Shown here: piece after piece, positions 28,301-36,169 of the stretch | How positions within the stretch are numbered: the stretch's first letter is position 1 | Layout of the letters: each line of letters opens with the position of its first letter | Assembly (NCBI RefSeq): GCF_003144035.1 | Contig: NZ_QFWT01000003.1 | Location: forward strand, 372,001-436,000 | Direction: 5' to 3' | Origin: Vibrio albus | GTDB taxonomy: Bacteria; Pseudomonadota; Gammaproteobacteria; Enterobacterales; Vibrionaceae | Length of the DNA: 64,000 nt | Made by a program: the position numbers and the translations under genes | The notes under the pieces: model-generated | What the model saw: only the letters and a program-made list of their open reading frames with translations | What the model was told of the DNA's origin: nothing | The model's database searches: none

Positions 28301-29575
28301 GTAATAAGGATCGGTAAAGAGGGTGAATGGCAGCCGTTCTTCCCGGTACGAAATACTGGCGATTATATCGACTTCTTTGGCCTTAAAGGCACTGTATCCT
28401 TTATTCCATATCCCTATTACAGGTTCAAAAGTAAGCCCTGTTTTGTCACTCAGAATATCCAGCAGGTCATGCTCAAAACCGTCTATATGGTTTCGGATAG
28501 TGAAGCTGAAGGGGGTGAAGTCCGGCATCATCGCCACAGAGACTTTACGCTTGTTACGAATATATTTCGTTTCTTCCTGACTCAGTTCTATTCGAGGATG
28601 TTCCGCACGATAAATAAATTCATGAGTGCTGCTGGGGGCGGTCAGCCCGACTTCTGTGAACAGGCGGCCGATGCGGTTTACTTGTATTAGATCGATACTG
28701 CCTATCGGATAGTTTTTTGGCTGAACAATACGAGCGGTTTGCTGTGCTTCAAAGAGCAGGTGTTCACGGCTTTTATTCTGGGTATTATATTTATTGAGAA
28801 TGAGGTCGACAGTCTCTTCCTGATGGTTAAGTGCATACTGCCAGCCCCGGTTGCTGGCGTTTATAAAGGCCTCTGTCAGTTCAGGGTGAGCCTCTGCAAA
28901 CATTTTTGAGGTAAACAGGTTAACATCGTAGAGTTCAACGCCGTAATTGTTGGGGTCGATGATATTATATGGGATACCGTCTTTCTGCAGTAGAAAAGGC
29001 TCGTTGGTTAAAAAAACTGAAACAGCGTCTACTTTTTTATCGATAAAATCCTGCATATTGAACGTTGGCGGGACCGTATCGATCTGTCCGGTATCCACTT
29101 TGAATGTGTTAAACATCTGAGTGTAGTTGGCGTTTTTAATGTCCTGCTCTGAGATCATCAGTGTTTTGCCAACTAGGTCGGAGGGAAGCCGGATATCTGG
29201 CTGCGTAGCCAGTACCAGCGGAGAGCGTTTGAAGTAATTTGCCAGCAGCATCACCGGCTCGCCCTGCATGCCCAGCTCAATGAGGCCGCTTCCCCAGATT
29301 CCGAAATCGGTCTTTCCTGAGGTGACTTCTGTCACCATATCCACGTCATTATCATATTCCAGAATGTCGACATCTATTCCGGCATCACGGTAATACCCCT
29401 GCTCCTTGGCAGCATAAAAACCAGCGAATTCAAACTGATGCTTCCATTGAAGGCGAAGTGAGACTTTCTGGGTATCGGCAAAACAGTTGGCGGCAATCAA
29501 GAGCAGAGAGACGAAAACCAGTAAAATACTTACACACCTTTGTGTATATCGATATGCCATTCTACTTGCCTGCAT
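25352..29575 (-). CDS. Multi-sensor diguanylate cyclase (NMT1, three SBP domains, PAS, GGDEF)
   Basis: A signal peptide is followed by an NMT1/ThiY-type domain (LRLQWKHQFEFAGFYAAKEQ, then GYYRDAGI; about 35-270) and three family-3 solute-binding domains (starting near VSVAMMPDFTPFSF, LRVSNETDWPPYDFF, and ITMCVDPDWLPLESI). A membrane segment near residue 1075 (LLYKVVIGFAFIAFIGFW), a PAS domain (FWLAENMDDVVWVMNTEGKF) and a GGDEF domain come next. The catalytic motif is GGEEF (about 1323), preceded by an RxxD inhibitory site (RQND), so c-di-GMP synthesis with product inhibition is expected. Periplasmic binding of up to four ligands is inferred. At 1407 residues it is much longer than typical cyclases. 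An ATG five codons in is an alternative start. Confidence 0.93.
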   Translation of the reverse strand: MQASRMAYRYTQRCVSILLVFVSLLLIAANCFADTQKVSLRLQWKHQFEFAGFYAAKEQGYYRDAGIDVDILEYDNDVDMVTEVTSGKTDFGIWGSGLIELGMQGEPVMLLANYFKRSPLVLATQPDIRLPSDLVGKTLMISEQDIKNANYTQMFNTFKVDTGQIDTVPPTFNMQDFIDKKVDAVSVFLTNEPFLLQKDGIPYNIIDPNNYGVELYDVNLFTSKMFAEAHPELTEAFINASNRGWQYALNHQEETVDLILNKYNTQNKSREHLLFEAQQTARIVQPKNYPIGSIDLIQVNRIGRLFTEVGLTAPSSTHEFIYRAEHPRIELSQEETKYIRNKRKVSVAMMPDFTPFSFTIRNHIDGFEHDLLDILSDKTGLTFEPVIGIWNKGYSAFKAKEVDIIASISYREERLPFTLFTDPYYEIPIMIYVRDDFGDYEGLDSLTGKKVGILKDVFYASELKKLNAFDLIIYETYEELTKALVYGQVDALMQNLTNINALIKQHAYTNLRIAGELQLPSVSKEDLRLGIRADEPILHSIIQKAMDDMTTTERMTLVNKWLGTNFLANENSKNEGSTGSLLLTEQEANYLQEKKVLRVSNETDWPPYDFFTDNQPAGYSVGLIKLLAKQLNIKVEFVTGKSWEELVDMFCSGEIDLLQPADRSEKISGCGQFSQPIIKDTTNFVTRSNFREVHSLEDLYDTTIATPKGWEQTEYLQNNYADKFKFYLTENTLEAIEAVRNGKADFAADYGNVLRYLINQNHYLGLTIQGTWDLPSATNNLYIATPHNQPVLLGLIDKAIASVPPSTLVSLSNLWFGPMTTSTQDPTVTWSEAELKYLDQKKQITMCVDPDWLPLESIDEESNHTGIAADILQEVMKNSGLNLQLVPTTSWQESIQLAKQRQCDIFSLAMETPERLKYMNFTRPYVSFPFVIATRNTEIYIDNMAPLVGKKLAMLKGYAPEELLGNEYTDIDIIRVDSRLEGMQLVRNQEVFGYVDALPPLASTIQKEGITDIRIAGKLDKNFELSIATRNDEALLLDIMQKALDTVSPEAIRSIYNKWLAIRYESRIDYSLLYKVVIGFAFIAFIGFWRHRELFNINKTIEEKNQQLQQAYKKYFWLAENMDDVVWVMNTEGKFIYISPSVEKLRGYTAEEVMLQTLDKVICEGSRQQVLESMQAEIDAVRNGEKSQMRTLRIEQPCRNGSTVWTEVNARLVVDKDTGEMRFIGLSRDITQTLSYEKQLENLALTDRLTGIFNRHKLDEILTQQVELTNRYKSKFAVMILDIDHFKQVNDTFGHHVGDSTLTEFAHILSVSTRQNDIAGRWGGEEFLIIVPHADKVSLLEMAEKLRKNIEEHHFDTVGRVTASIGVAIQEPGETVKSVLSHADEALYMSKQKGRNRVTCYRDRLKV

Positions 29576-30058
29576 GCCCGTTCCTTTTTACATTGCCAAT
29601 GTAACAAACAAATAACGATATTGAGGGGTGATGTTATCAGTTTGTTTTTTATTATTAGAGCATTCTAATCTGACTTGTATATCAATTGCTACAATAATAC
29701 TGGTTTTTATAGGGTTTTTGAGAAAGGCTCAATTCATTTATGCAATTGTAACGAAAAAGTTGTGATTGAAATGCACCAATCACTTTCGTGCTCAGTACCT
29801 TTGAACCTATCATACTCAGCACCTTACAGGCTCAGGGGGCGAGATCAATGTTAATTAACACACTTGGTGCTATCTGGTACTAATTTGTATTGAAGTCTAA
29901 TTTTATGGCCTGATAACAACTCTGGGTAAAAGTATAGGTTACCGCTGAACCAACAGTGGTAACCTTGTCAATGTCACTAAAGCTTCATTAGGTTAAAAAT
30001 CAGGCTCAAATTCTAGAAATTATCAGATTAGTAACTCATATACAGCACAGAGAAACCG
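29576..30058. other. 483-bp spacer, AT-rich, with one hairpin
   Basis: No reading frame with a credible start and ribosome site was found. The only clear structure is a stem at 29937-29964 (see separate entry). The left part should hold the promoter of the large cyclase gene. A sequence at 29751-29766 (TTGTGATTGAAATGCA) is a weak CRP-like match. Confidence 0.5.
29937..29964. terminator. Strong hairpin, possible terminator of the coiled-coil gene
   Basis: GGTTACCGCTG and CAGTGGTAACC can pair over 11 positions (one G-U on the plus strand) around the loop AACCAA. Read on the minus strand it is followed by TATACTTTTACCC, so it may end the transcript of the gene at 30059-30499, whose stop lies about 95 bp away. 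The tail is weak, so a small RNA or processing site is also possible. Confidence 0.45.
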
Positions 30059-30499
30059 TTACTCCCAGAATTTCCACCACTTTTTACTATTCTCTTCTCG
30101 TTTTTGTTGCCCTTTTTCAGAGCCTTTTCCAAGTTCTTTATGCTCTTGCTCAGCTTTTTTCTGCTTCTGTTTTTCAAGGCCAGACTGTTTTTCCCTAAGC
30201 ATTTCCTTACTCTCTTTTAGCTCCTTACGTTCTTTTTCTAAGGCTTCTACTTCTTCTTCAAATTTTTGCATTTCTTTTTTATTTTTGTTTTTCTTAGCTT
30301 TGTCTTTTTTTTGTTCAATTAGAAGATCAATCTCTTCTTCTCGGGCGGTTATATCATTGTCCAACTGTTGAGCATCGGAGACAGTCGTTATCTGCGTAAT
30401 ATCAGGTTTTCCTTTACCTGCCCATTCAGGTTTTGCTGCCAAAGCGCTGCCGGAACTGAATATGAGCAAACATGTTATAGCTAATGCTGATTTATTCAT
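30059..30499 (-). CDS. Periplasmic Lys/Glu-rich coiled-coil protein
   Basis: A clear signal peptide ends in SGSALAAKPEW. The mature part is a highly charged helix (about residues 45-125) with Lys/Glu heptad-like repeats (KKEMQKFEEEVEALEKERKE), and ends in an aromatic tail KKWWKFWE. No cysteine or enzyme motif is present in the mature part. AGGAG precedes the ATG. I recognise no named family; it could bind a membrane or cell-wall surface through the Trp-rich tail, which is a guess. Confidence 0.8.
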   Translation of the reverse strand: MNKSALAITCLLIFSSGSALAAKPEWAGKGKPDITQITTVSDAQQLDNDITAREEEIDLLIEQKKDKAKKNKNKKEMQKFEEEVEALEKERKELKESKEMLREKQSGLEKQKQKKAEQEHKELGKGSEKGQQKREENSKKWWKFWE

Positions 30500-30659
30500 A
30501 AAGTACTCCTTTATTGAATTTGTAAAGACAGGAATATCATTTCATCAAGAAATAATAGGTTAAGTATAGTTGATACTGTCTGTTGACCATTGGCCGATTC
30601 GTAAAAAACAAATCAGTGTATACTGAATACATACTAGGCAAGATCAAAGGAAGTATCCC

Positions 30660-31151
30660 ATGTTTCCGTTTCCCCCATATTTAACTAAATGTGTTAGTGG
30701 ACTGCTGTCAGTGCTCTTTTTGATGACCAGTTTTTCAACGGTTGCGGCCTATGAACGAAACAAAGCCGTCCCTGTAGAAAAGGTCGTCTACGGCCGGGTC
30801 GAATCCATTCGGTATATAACCCAGAAACAATTGATAGAAGACCGAAATGTTGGCTGGAAAACATTTGGTGGTGCAGTTGTGGGTGGCGTTATTGGACATC
30901 AATTTGGCGGAGGGTCGGGTCAGGATATAGCAACAGTCCTTGGGGCCTTACTCGGTGGTGCAGCAGCCAATAAACACGGCGACTCAACACACATTCAGCA
31001 ATACCAACTCATTGAAATGCTGATCAGCTTAGATGATGGAAGTCAAGTGATGGTGCTTCAGGATATTGATCCAGATATGCCTTTTACTGTGGGAGATGAG
31101 GTGCGTGTTGTATACCTGACCGGTTATGTTCGCGTGGACATTGCGATGTAA
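30660..31151 (+). CDS. Glycine-zipper (2TM) outer-envelope protein
   Basis: A signal peptide (LLSVLFLMTSFSTVAA) leads to a short charged region, then a glycine-zipper pair FGGAVVGGVIGHQFGGGSG and VLGALLGGAAANK (about 77-110), as in SlyB/RcsF-neighbour type proteins, and a C-terminal beta part (GSQVMVLQDIDPDMPFTVGD; VRVVYLTGYVRV). There is no lipobox cysteine, unlike SlyB. AAGGAAG lies before the ATG. Likely an outer-membrane or periplasmic stability protein; the exact role is unknown. Confidence 0.85.
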   Translation: MFPFPPYLTKCVSGLLSVLFLMTSFSTVAAYERNKAVPVEKVVYGRVESIRYITQKQLIEDRNVGWKTFGGAVVGGVIGHQFGGGSGQDIATVLGALLGGAAANKHGDSTHIQQYQLIEMLISLDDGSQVMVLQDIDPDMPFTVGDEVRVVYLTGYVRVDIAM

Positions 31152-31515
31152 TACTACAGAACAGAAAGGCATTGTTTCCCTTTGGGTTGATAATCGGCTG
31201 GCACGGTTTTGCCCCATTCAGAGCTTGCGCAACAGAACGCTGATAGTTACCACCAGAAAATAGCCCGGAGACCGCGCAGCACTGGCGTGCGGAATCTCTC
31301 AAAAGCTTTCACTTTTTAACATTTCACACCTAGTACCACATTTACATATCTATTCCAAAAGACATAAAATCTAACTAATGTGTATCTATAACTTAGGTCG
31401 CATTTTGCTGCTCGAACTTATCTTGTAAAGGCCTTTCTGACAGTTGTACTTTAAGGACACAACTCTACTGTCTAATATATCAATAAGGTGTAGGAAGTTT
31501 GATGCTAAGACTTAC
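31152..31515. other. 364-bp spacer, possible degenerate sequence
   Basis: No credible gene. Bases 31185-31300 look richer in G+C than the AT-rich stretch that follows and contain short open frames on the minus strand, but none has a recognisable motif. This may be a remnant of an older insertion; that is inference. The right end must hold the promoter of the Cache-GGDEF gene. Confidence 0.4.
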
Positions 31516-33066
31516 ATGAAAACGGACATGGCACGACTGATGCGAAGGAAATCTTTAACCTATACAATATTATTGCTGGCTTTCTTGTTTCTGGTCCTGG
31601 CTATTATCTTCTTCATATCACAGAAAAACATCATCCAACGACGTGAAATCAGGCAATTTGAAGAAGTTATTAACATGATAGATACGGTCTCACATGAGGT
31701 TCGTTCTGTGGGGGTAGATCTTCTTTATTACTCCCAAAGTGATCTCGCTATAGCAACCCTTTCATCACAAGATGGTACCGCTAAAGCGTATCTTTCATCG
31801 CTTTTACACAAAATTGGTTCAATAAAGAACAATTATAGTCAAATCCGTTTGCTTGATGTCAATGGCAATGAAGTGATCCGTTTCGATCGGAATGCAGACT
31901 TTAAACTACATCAGGTGCCTTCCCACAAACTACAGAATAAGAGTAACCGCTACTACTTTAAGAATGCACTAAATCTCAAGTCAGGTGAGGTTTACACCTC
32001 AAAGTTTGACTTAAACAAAGAGCACGGAGTTGTTGAACAGCCAATTAAACCAATGCTCCGATTTTCTACACCTATATACAACGCCCAAGGAGTATTGGTA
32101 GGTGTCGGCGTTATAAACTACGAAGGAAGGCATCTACTACAAATGCTGGAGGGACTAAATGAACACGAAGGAGATCAGCTCTTTGTTATCAATGAAGATG
32201 GTTACTATTTAAAAGCCTATGCTTCTCATAAAGAATGGAGCTTTATGTTTCCAGAGGGTGAACAATTTCTGTTTTACGATGATCACCCCGAACTATGGCA
32301 TTCCATGCAAAAGTTCTCAAAAGGAAAACTCACCAACTCGGATGGCGAGTATTACTTCCACCATTTCGAACTGGCCCCTTCGGAAACACTTAGTACCATT
32401 AATCGCGAGGGTGGATTCCTTGTTATGCATGTCCCATCAAATGTTATTGATGATGAATTATCTATTTTAATTCATGGGCTTGGGATAGGGTTCATTTTAG
32501 TGGCACCATTACTAGTCTTTTTGGGATTAAGGCTCGCTAGCTCGCGCTCAGAACAAGAAAGGCTTCTTAATACATTGAAGTATGAAGCAAATCATGATGC
32601 ATTAACTGGTCTATACAATCGTAAAGCAATTATGGATTGTCTAAAAACCCATGTACTTCTCAGCCATCGAAGAAATTCGCTACTAGCTGTTGGGTTTATT
32701 GATGTAAATGATCTGAAAGTAGCGAATGATTTATACGGTCATGAAGCTGGTGACGAATTAATCAAAGGCGTAGGTAGTGCGATTAATATGTCTATAAGGG
32801 AATCTGATTGTGCTGCTCGAATTGGTGGGGATGAGTTTTTGGTAGTGTTTGTTGATTGTAACAAACACGATGCGAATATTATAATGCAACGAATCCAATC
32901 AGCTTATCGTTTACTAGGGGCTCAAAGAGGAAAACACTGGGATCTGAGCTTTGGATGTTCTGAGCTTGGAAATGAAAATGATGATGCTGAAGCACTAGTT
33001 GCTAGAGCTGATAGCGTTATGTACACGCATAAAACGCGTATGAAATCTTCTTATAAGTCCGATTAA
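31516..33066 (+). CDS. Cache-domain diguanylate cyclase (GGDEF)
   Basis: The product has a membrane segment (ILLLAFLFLVLAIIFFI), a periplasmic double-Cache-like sensor (containing QIRLLDVNGNEVIRFDRN and PMLRFSTPIYNAQGVLVGVG), a second membrane segment (LGIGFILVAPLLVFLGL) and a C-terminal GGDEF domain. The motif GGDEF (437-441) is intact and follows an RxxD inhibitory site (RESD) by five residues, so it should be active and product-inhibited. The ATG start at 31516 is a choice among several; 31528 is possible, and a TTG at 31444 extends the frame. AT-rich, and flanked by two featureless spacers. Confidence 0.9.
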   Translation: MKTDMARLMRRKSLTYTILLLAFLFLVLAIIFFISQKNIIQRREIRQFEEVINMIDTVSHEVRSVGVDLLYYSQSDLAIATLSSQDGTAKAYLSSLLHKIGSIKNNYSQIRLLDVNGNEVIRFDRNADFKLHQVPSHKLQNKSNRYYFKNALNLKSGEVYTSKFDLNKEHGVVEQPIKPMLRFSTPIYNAQGVLVGVGVINYEGRHLLQMLEGLNEHEGDQLFVINEDGYYLKAYASHKEWSFMFPEGEQFLFYDDHPELWHSMQKFSKGKLTNSDGEYYFHHFELAPSETLSTINREGGFLVMHVPSNVIDDELSILIHGLGIGFILVAPLLVFLGLRLASSRSEQERLLNTLKYEANHDALTGLYNRKAIMDCLKTHVLLSHRRNSLLAVGFIDVNDLKVANDLYGHEAGDELIKGVGSAINMSIRESDCAARIGGDEFLVVFVDCNKHDANIIMQRIQSAYRLLGAQRGKHWDLSFGCSELGNENDDAEALVARADSVMYTHKTRMKSSYKSD

Positions 33067-33392
33067 TTGTTAATAGTTTCCTCAAATGAAAAGCGGGTAC
33101 TGTCATATCTGTTCCTGTCTGAACTAGCTCACTTTATGCGCCCATATGGTATTTGTATGCAAAAGTGTGACTCCAAGCCGTTCGCTGCTCAGTGAAAGGT
33201 TTTGTCCAGTCCCTTTCAAAATCGCCACCTGTAGCAAAGGTAGCGTTCTGCTTTTTGGGATATGAAAAATTATTTAAGGACATCTAAACTAGCAGAGTTA
33301 CTGACACGTCTTTGTCCAGAAGTTTATTTGATATGTCAATTTTGATTATGCTCGAGCATAGCTCGAAAATTACCGAGGCAGTAGGATGATAT
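33067..33392. other. 326-bp spacer with a short palindrome
   Basis: No credible gene. TATGCTCGAGCATA at 33347-33360 is a perfect 14-bp palindrome 32 bp before the thioredoxin-like start and may be an operator. The rest shows no recognisable feature. Confidence 0.4.
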
Positions 33393-33722
33393 ATGAACCT
33401 AGATTTTATGAGTGAAGTCATCAAACTTCACAATAAAAACCAGTTTAATGCACTGCTAAAAGACCATGACGATGTATTATTGGCAATCTCTGAGGATTGG
33501 TGCTCGATCTGTAGGGTGATGGAAGGCACTCTTATTAATGCGGCATTTGAGCTGAAAGGTAAGGCGGTGGTTGTAAAATCAGATATTGCGACTTCCCAGT
33601 CTTTAAGTGAGCAATTAGGCCTGAGAAGTATTCCTGCATATGTTGTGTTCAAAGAGGGCGAAGTGTCAGAAGTCTTGTATGGAAGACAGCCGATTCAGTC
33701 GCTGACCAAGGCCTGGATTTAA
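33393..33722 (+). CDS. Thioredoxin-like protein with WCSIC active site
   Basis: The 109-residue protein has the thioredoxin pattern: a beta strand VLLAISEDWCSICRVME with CxxC (Cys-Ser-Ile-Cys in place of Cys-Gly-Pro-Cys), the cis-Pro region LRSIPAYVVFKEGE and a final helix. No signal peptide, so it is cytoplasmic. The redox motif is unusual, so its potential and partners will differ from TrxA. GTAGGA lies 6 bp before the ATG. Confidence 0.85.
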   Translation: MNLDFMSEVIKLHNKNQFNALLKDHDDVLLAISEDWCSICRVMEGTLINAAFELKGKAVVVKSDIATSQSLSEQLGLRSIPAYVVFKEGEVSEVLYGRQPIQSLTKAWI

Positions 33723-33743
33723 ATTTGCTTAGAGTAAGTATAA

Positions 33744-33776
33744 AAGGGGAGCCATGCGGCTCCCTTCTTAATTTTT
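33744..33776. terminator. Bidirectional terminator between trx-like and M32 genes
   Basis: Stem GGGAGCC/GGCTCCC with loop ATGC, flanked by A-rich sequence on the left and TTCTTAATTTTT on the right. It sits between two convergent genes. Confidence 0.85.
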
Positions 33777-33822
33777 GGTAACTATATAAAAGCTATTACG
33801 TTACAGTGTAATGATAAGCTGG

Positions 33823-35307
33823 CTATTTCAAATATCGACTTTCCAAATGAGCTTTAAAGAAGGTTGGGTTCAACGCTTCGTCAGTAGCTTTTTTAACTAA
33901 CTCGTCTGTTGTTAGCAAGCTGCCTTTGCTCCAGATTTTATCCGATAGCCAGTTAAAGATAGGGGAGAGATTACCGCTACGGATGGCAGCATCGACATCA
34001 ACCGTTTTCTTCATTGCCGCCATAAACTGAGCGGCATACATAGCACCTAATGTGTAACTTGGGAAATAGCCGAAGGCACCATCGGTCCAATGTATGTCTT
34101 GCATACAGCCGTCTTTAAAGTTGCCTTTGGTGGAAAACCCAAGGTAGGCCTGCATTTTTTCGTTCCATAGCTCCGGGACATCAAGATAGGATATTTTGCC
34201 GTTCATCAGATCCCGTTCGATCTCATAACGCAGGATGACATGGGCCGGGTAGGTCAGTTCATCAGCATCCACACGAATAAAGCCTTTGTTTACCCGGGAA
34301 TACAATTTCTGGAAGTTATCTGAAGCAAAAGCCGGTTCATTTTCTTTGCCAAATTGTTTGCCTGTCATCTCGGCCAGGTGATGGATAAAAGACGGGCTAC
34401 GTCCCACCTGCATTTCAAAGAACAAAGACTGAGACTCATGAATGCCCATGGAACGGGCTTCTCCGACAGGTAGCCCAGCGTAGGATTCGGGTAAGCCCTG
34501 TTCATACCGGGCATGGCCGGTTTCATGCACGGTGCCCATCAGAGACTGGATAAAGTCGGTTTCATCATAGCGGGTCGTCAGACGGACATCCTGTGGAACG
34601 CCACCGCAAAATGGGTGTACGCTTTCATCCAAACGACCATGATTGAAATCAAACTGTAGTAATTCCATCACTTTATGACCCAGTGCCTTTTGTTGAGTGG
34701 CTGGAAATATTCCCTGGGGCATAAGAAGGTTTTCGTGGCTTTGTTTTTCGATGACCTGTTCAATAAGTTCAGGAAGCCAGCGCTTAATATCATCAAATAG
34801 TGGTGTTAAAAATTCAGTCTTAGTTCCCGGCTCATAAATGTCTAACATGGCATCGTAAGGGGACAAACCGGTGGCTTCAGCACGTATCTGAGCCTCATGC
34901 TGAGAAAGGTTAACGACTTCTTTCCAGTTTTCAGCAAACCCCTTCCAGTCATTGTTGGTGCGTTGGGTTCGCCAGGCATGCTCACATTTTGAGCCTGCCA
35001 TGGATTTAGCATGGACTAAATCTTCAGGAAGAACATTCGCCTGAACCCACTGACGCTTCATTTCGCGCAGACTTGCCGTGTCTTCCGGTGGCAGGGTTTT
35101 TGTCTCCGCTTCAGAAAACCAGTCGGCGAGAGAGTCTTGAGTTTGTAACTTATGAATATGGACGGAAAGCTCTGCCATGGCTGCGGAACGAGCCGATGCG
35201 CCTCCGGCTGGCATCATTGCAGCCTGATCCCAGCCGCAAATCGCAGCCAGGTGATTAAAATGCGATATTTTTTTAAAATGTTCGGTCAGTTTTTTATATG
35301 CGGTCAT
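33823..35307 (-). CDS. M32 carboxypeptidase (Taq family)
   Basis: This family removes C-terminal residues from peptides using a metal. The zinc motif HETGH is present in LMGTVHETGHARYEQGLP, followed by GIHESQSLFFEMQVGRSP, the second conserved block. Length (494 residues) is normal. The ATG at 35307 was chosen; a GTG 27 bp upstream is open but lacks a better site. Cytoplasmic, with no signal peptide. Confidence 0.93.
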   Translation of the reverse strand: MTAYKKLTEHFKKISHFNHLAAICGWDQAAMMPAGGASARSAAMAELSVHIHKLQTQDSLADWFSEAETKTLPPEDTASLREMKRQWVQANVLPEDLVHAKSMAGSKCEHAWRTQRTNNDWKGFAENWKEVVNLSQHEAQIRAEATGLSPYDAMLDIYEPGTKTEFLTPLFDDIKRWLPELIEQVIEKQSHENLLMPQGIFPATQQKALGHKVMELLQFDFNHGRLDESVHPFCGGVPQDVRLTTRYDETDFIQSLMGTVHETGHARYEQGLPESYAGLPVGEARSMGIHESQSLFFEMQVGRSPSFIHHLAEMTGKQFGKENEPAFASDNFQKLYSRVNKGFIRVDADELTYPAHVILRYEIERDLMNGKISYLDVPELWNEKMQAYLGFSTKGNFKDGCMQDIHWTDGAFGYFPSYTLGAMYAAQFMAAMKKTVDVDAAIRSGNLSPIFNWLSDKIWSKGSLLTTDELVKKATDEALNPTFFKAHLESRYLK

Positions 35308-35428
35308 CAGCTTATGTCCGTGAGTGTAAGTCACTTTATACTAACAAGTTACCTCTCACTTTCTCAATCACTTGGTATTACCGATGTTTCCTGATATAAC
35401 CAACCTTTATGCTGTTTCCGGAGCCTGT

Positions 35429-36076
35429 ATGTATATCCAAAATATTGAAGCTTTTCTTATCGCCATTACTATTCTGACTCTGACACCTGGAATTGATACA
35501 GCGCTAGTGATAAAGAATACGACACGTAGTGGTGTTAAGGATGGCTGCGTGACTAGTTTTGGTATCTGTAGCGGGTTGTTTATTCATGCCACATTTTCTG
35601 CCGTTGGTATTTCGGCTATTTTGTTGCAGTCCGCCCAGTTGTTTATGGCGGTTAAATGGGTTGGGGCACTTTATCTTATCTGGTTAGGGATTAGCTCGAT
35701 GAAATCGACATTCAAAGGGGGAAACGGGCTGGATGTTGATTCAGTAAGTAGCCGGACTTTTTCTGCAAGACGAGCAGTAAGAGAAGGCTTTTTATCGAAT
35801 GTACTGAATCCAAAAACCGCAGTATTTTATCTCGCGTTCCTACCCCAATTCATTAATCCGGATTACTCCCCATTTTTGCAGTCACTAACTATGGCTGGTA
35901 TTCATTTTATGATTGCCATGGTGTGGCAGTGCGGTGTTTCTATGGCGGTAACCTCTGCACAAAAGCTGGTAAAAAACTCAGCAATGTTAACCTGGATGGA
36001 AGGCATTACTGGTAGTGTACTTATCGCGCTTGGAATCAAGCTGATGATAGATGATGGACCGTCTCCGGTTCATTAG
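35429..36076 (+). CDS. LysE/RhtB family amino-acid exporter
   Basis: The product has six hydrophobic segments and the family opening FLIAITILTLTPGIDTALVI (PGP/PGxD region), then KWVGALYLIWLGISSMKS and GFLSNVLNPKTAVFYLAFLP, which are the LysE/RhtB signatures. It exports amino acids across the inner membrane; the substrate is not clear. The start has CGGAG 5 bp upstream. Frame is open 57 bp further up. Confidence 0.93.
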   Translation: MYIQNIEAFLIAITILTLTPGIDTALVIKNTTRSGVKDGCVTSFGICSGLFIHATFSAVGISAILLQSAQLFMAVKWVGALYLIWLGISSMKSTFKGGNGLDVDSVSSRTFSARRAVREGFLSNVLNPKTAVFYLAFLPQFINPDYSPFLQSLTMAGIHFMIAMVWQCGVSMAVTSAQKLVKNSAMLTWMEGITGSVLIALGIKLMIDDGPSPVH

Positions 36077-36106
36077 GTCAGCCCATACCAAGGTGCAATA
36101 AATAAA

Positions 36107-36142
36107 AATGCCAGTCAGATTAACTGACTGGCATTATCTTTT
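36107..36142. terminator. Bidirectional terminator between lysE-like and AGCS genes
   Basis: A 12-bp stem AATGCCAGTCAG/CTGACTGGCATT with a 5-base loop, A-rich on the left and ATCTTTTTA on the right, lies between two convergent genes. Confidence 0.9.
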
Positions 36143-36169
36143 TATACTTGGTATGTCGCAATAGGCTGA

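Noticed and set aside
31152..31310. Remnant transposase or integron attC site
   Set aside because: No transposase motif in the short frames and no attC core or symmetry.
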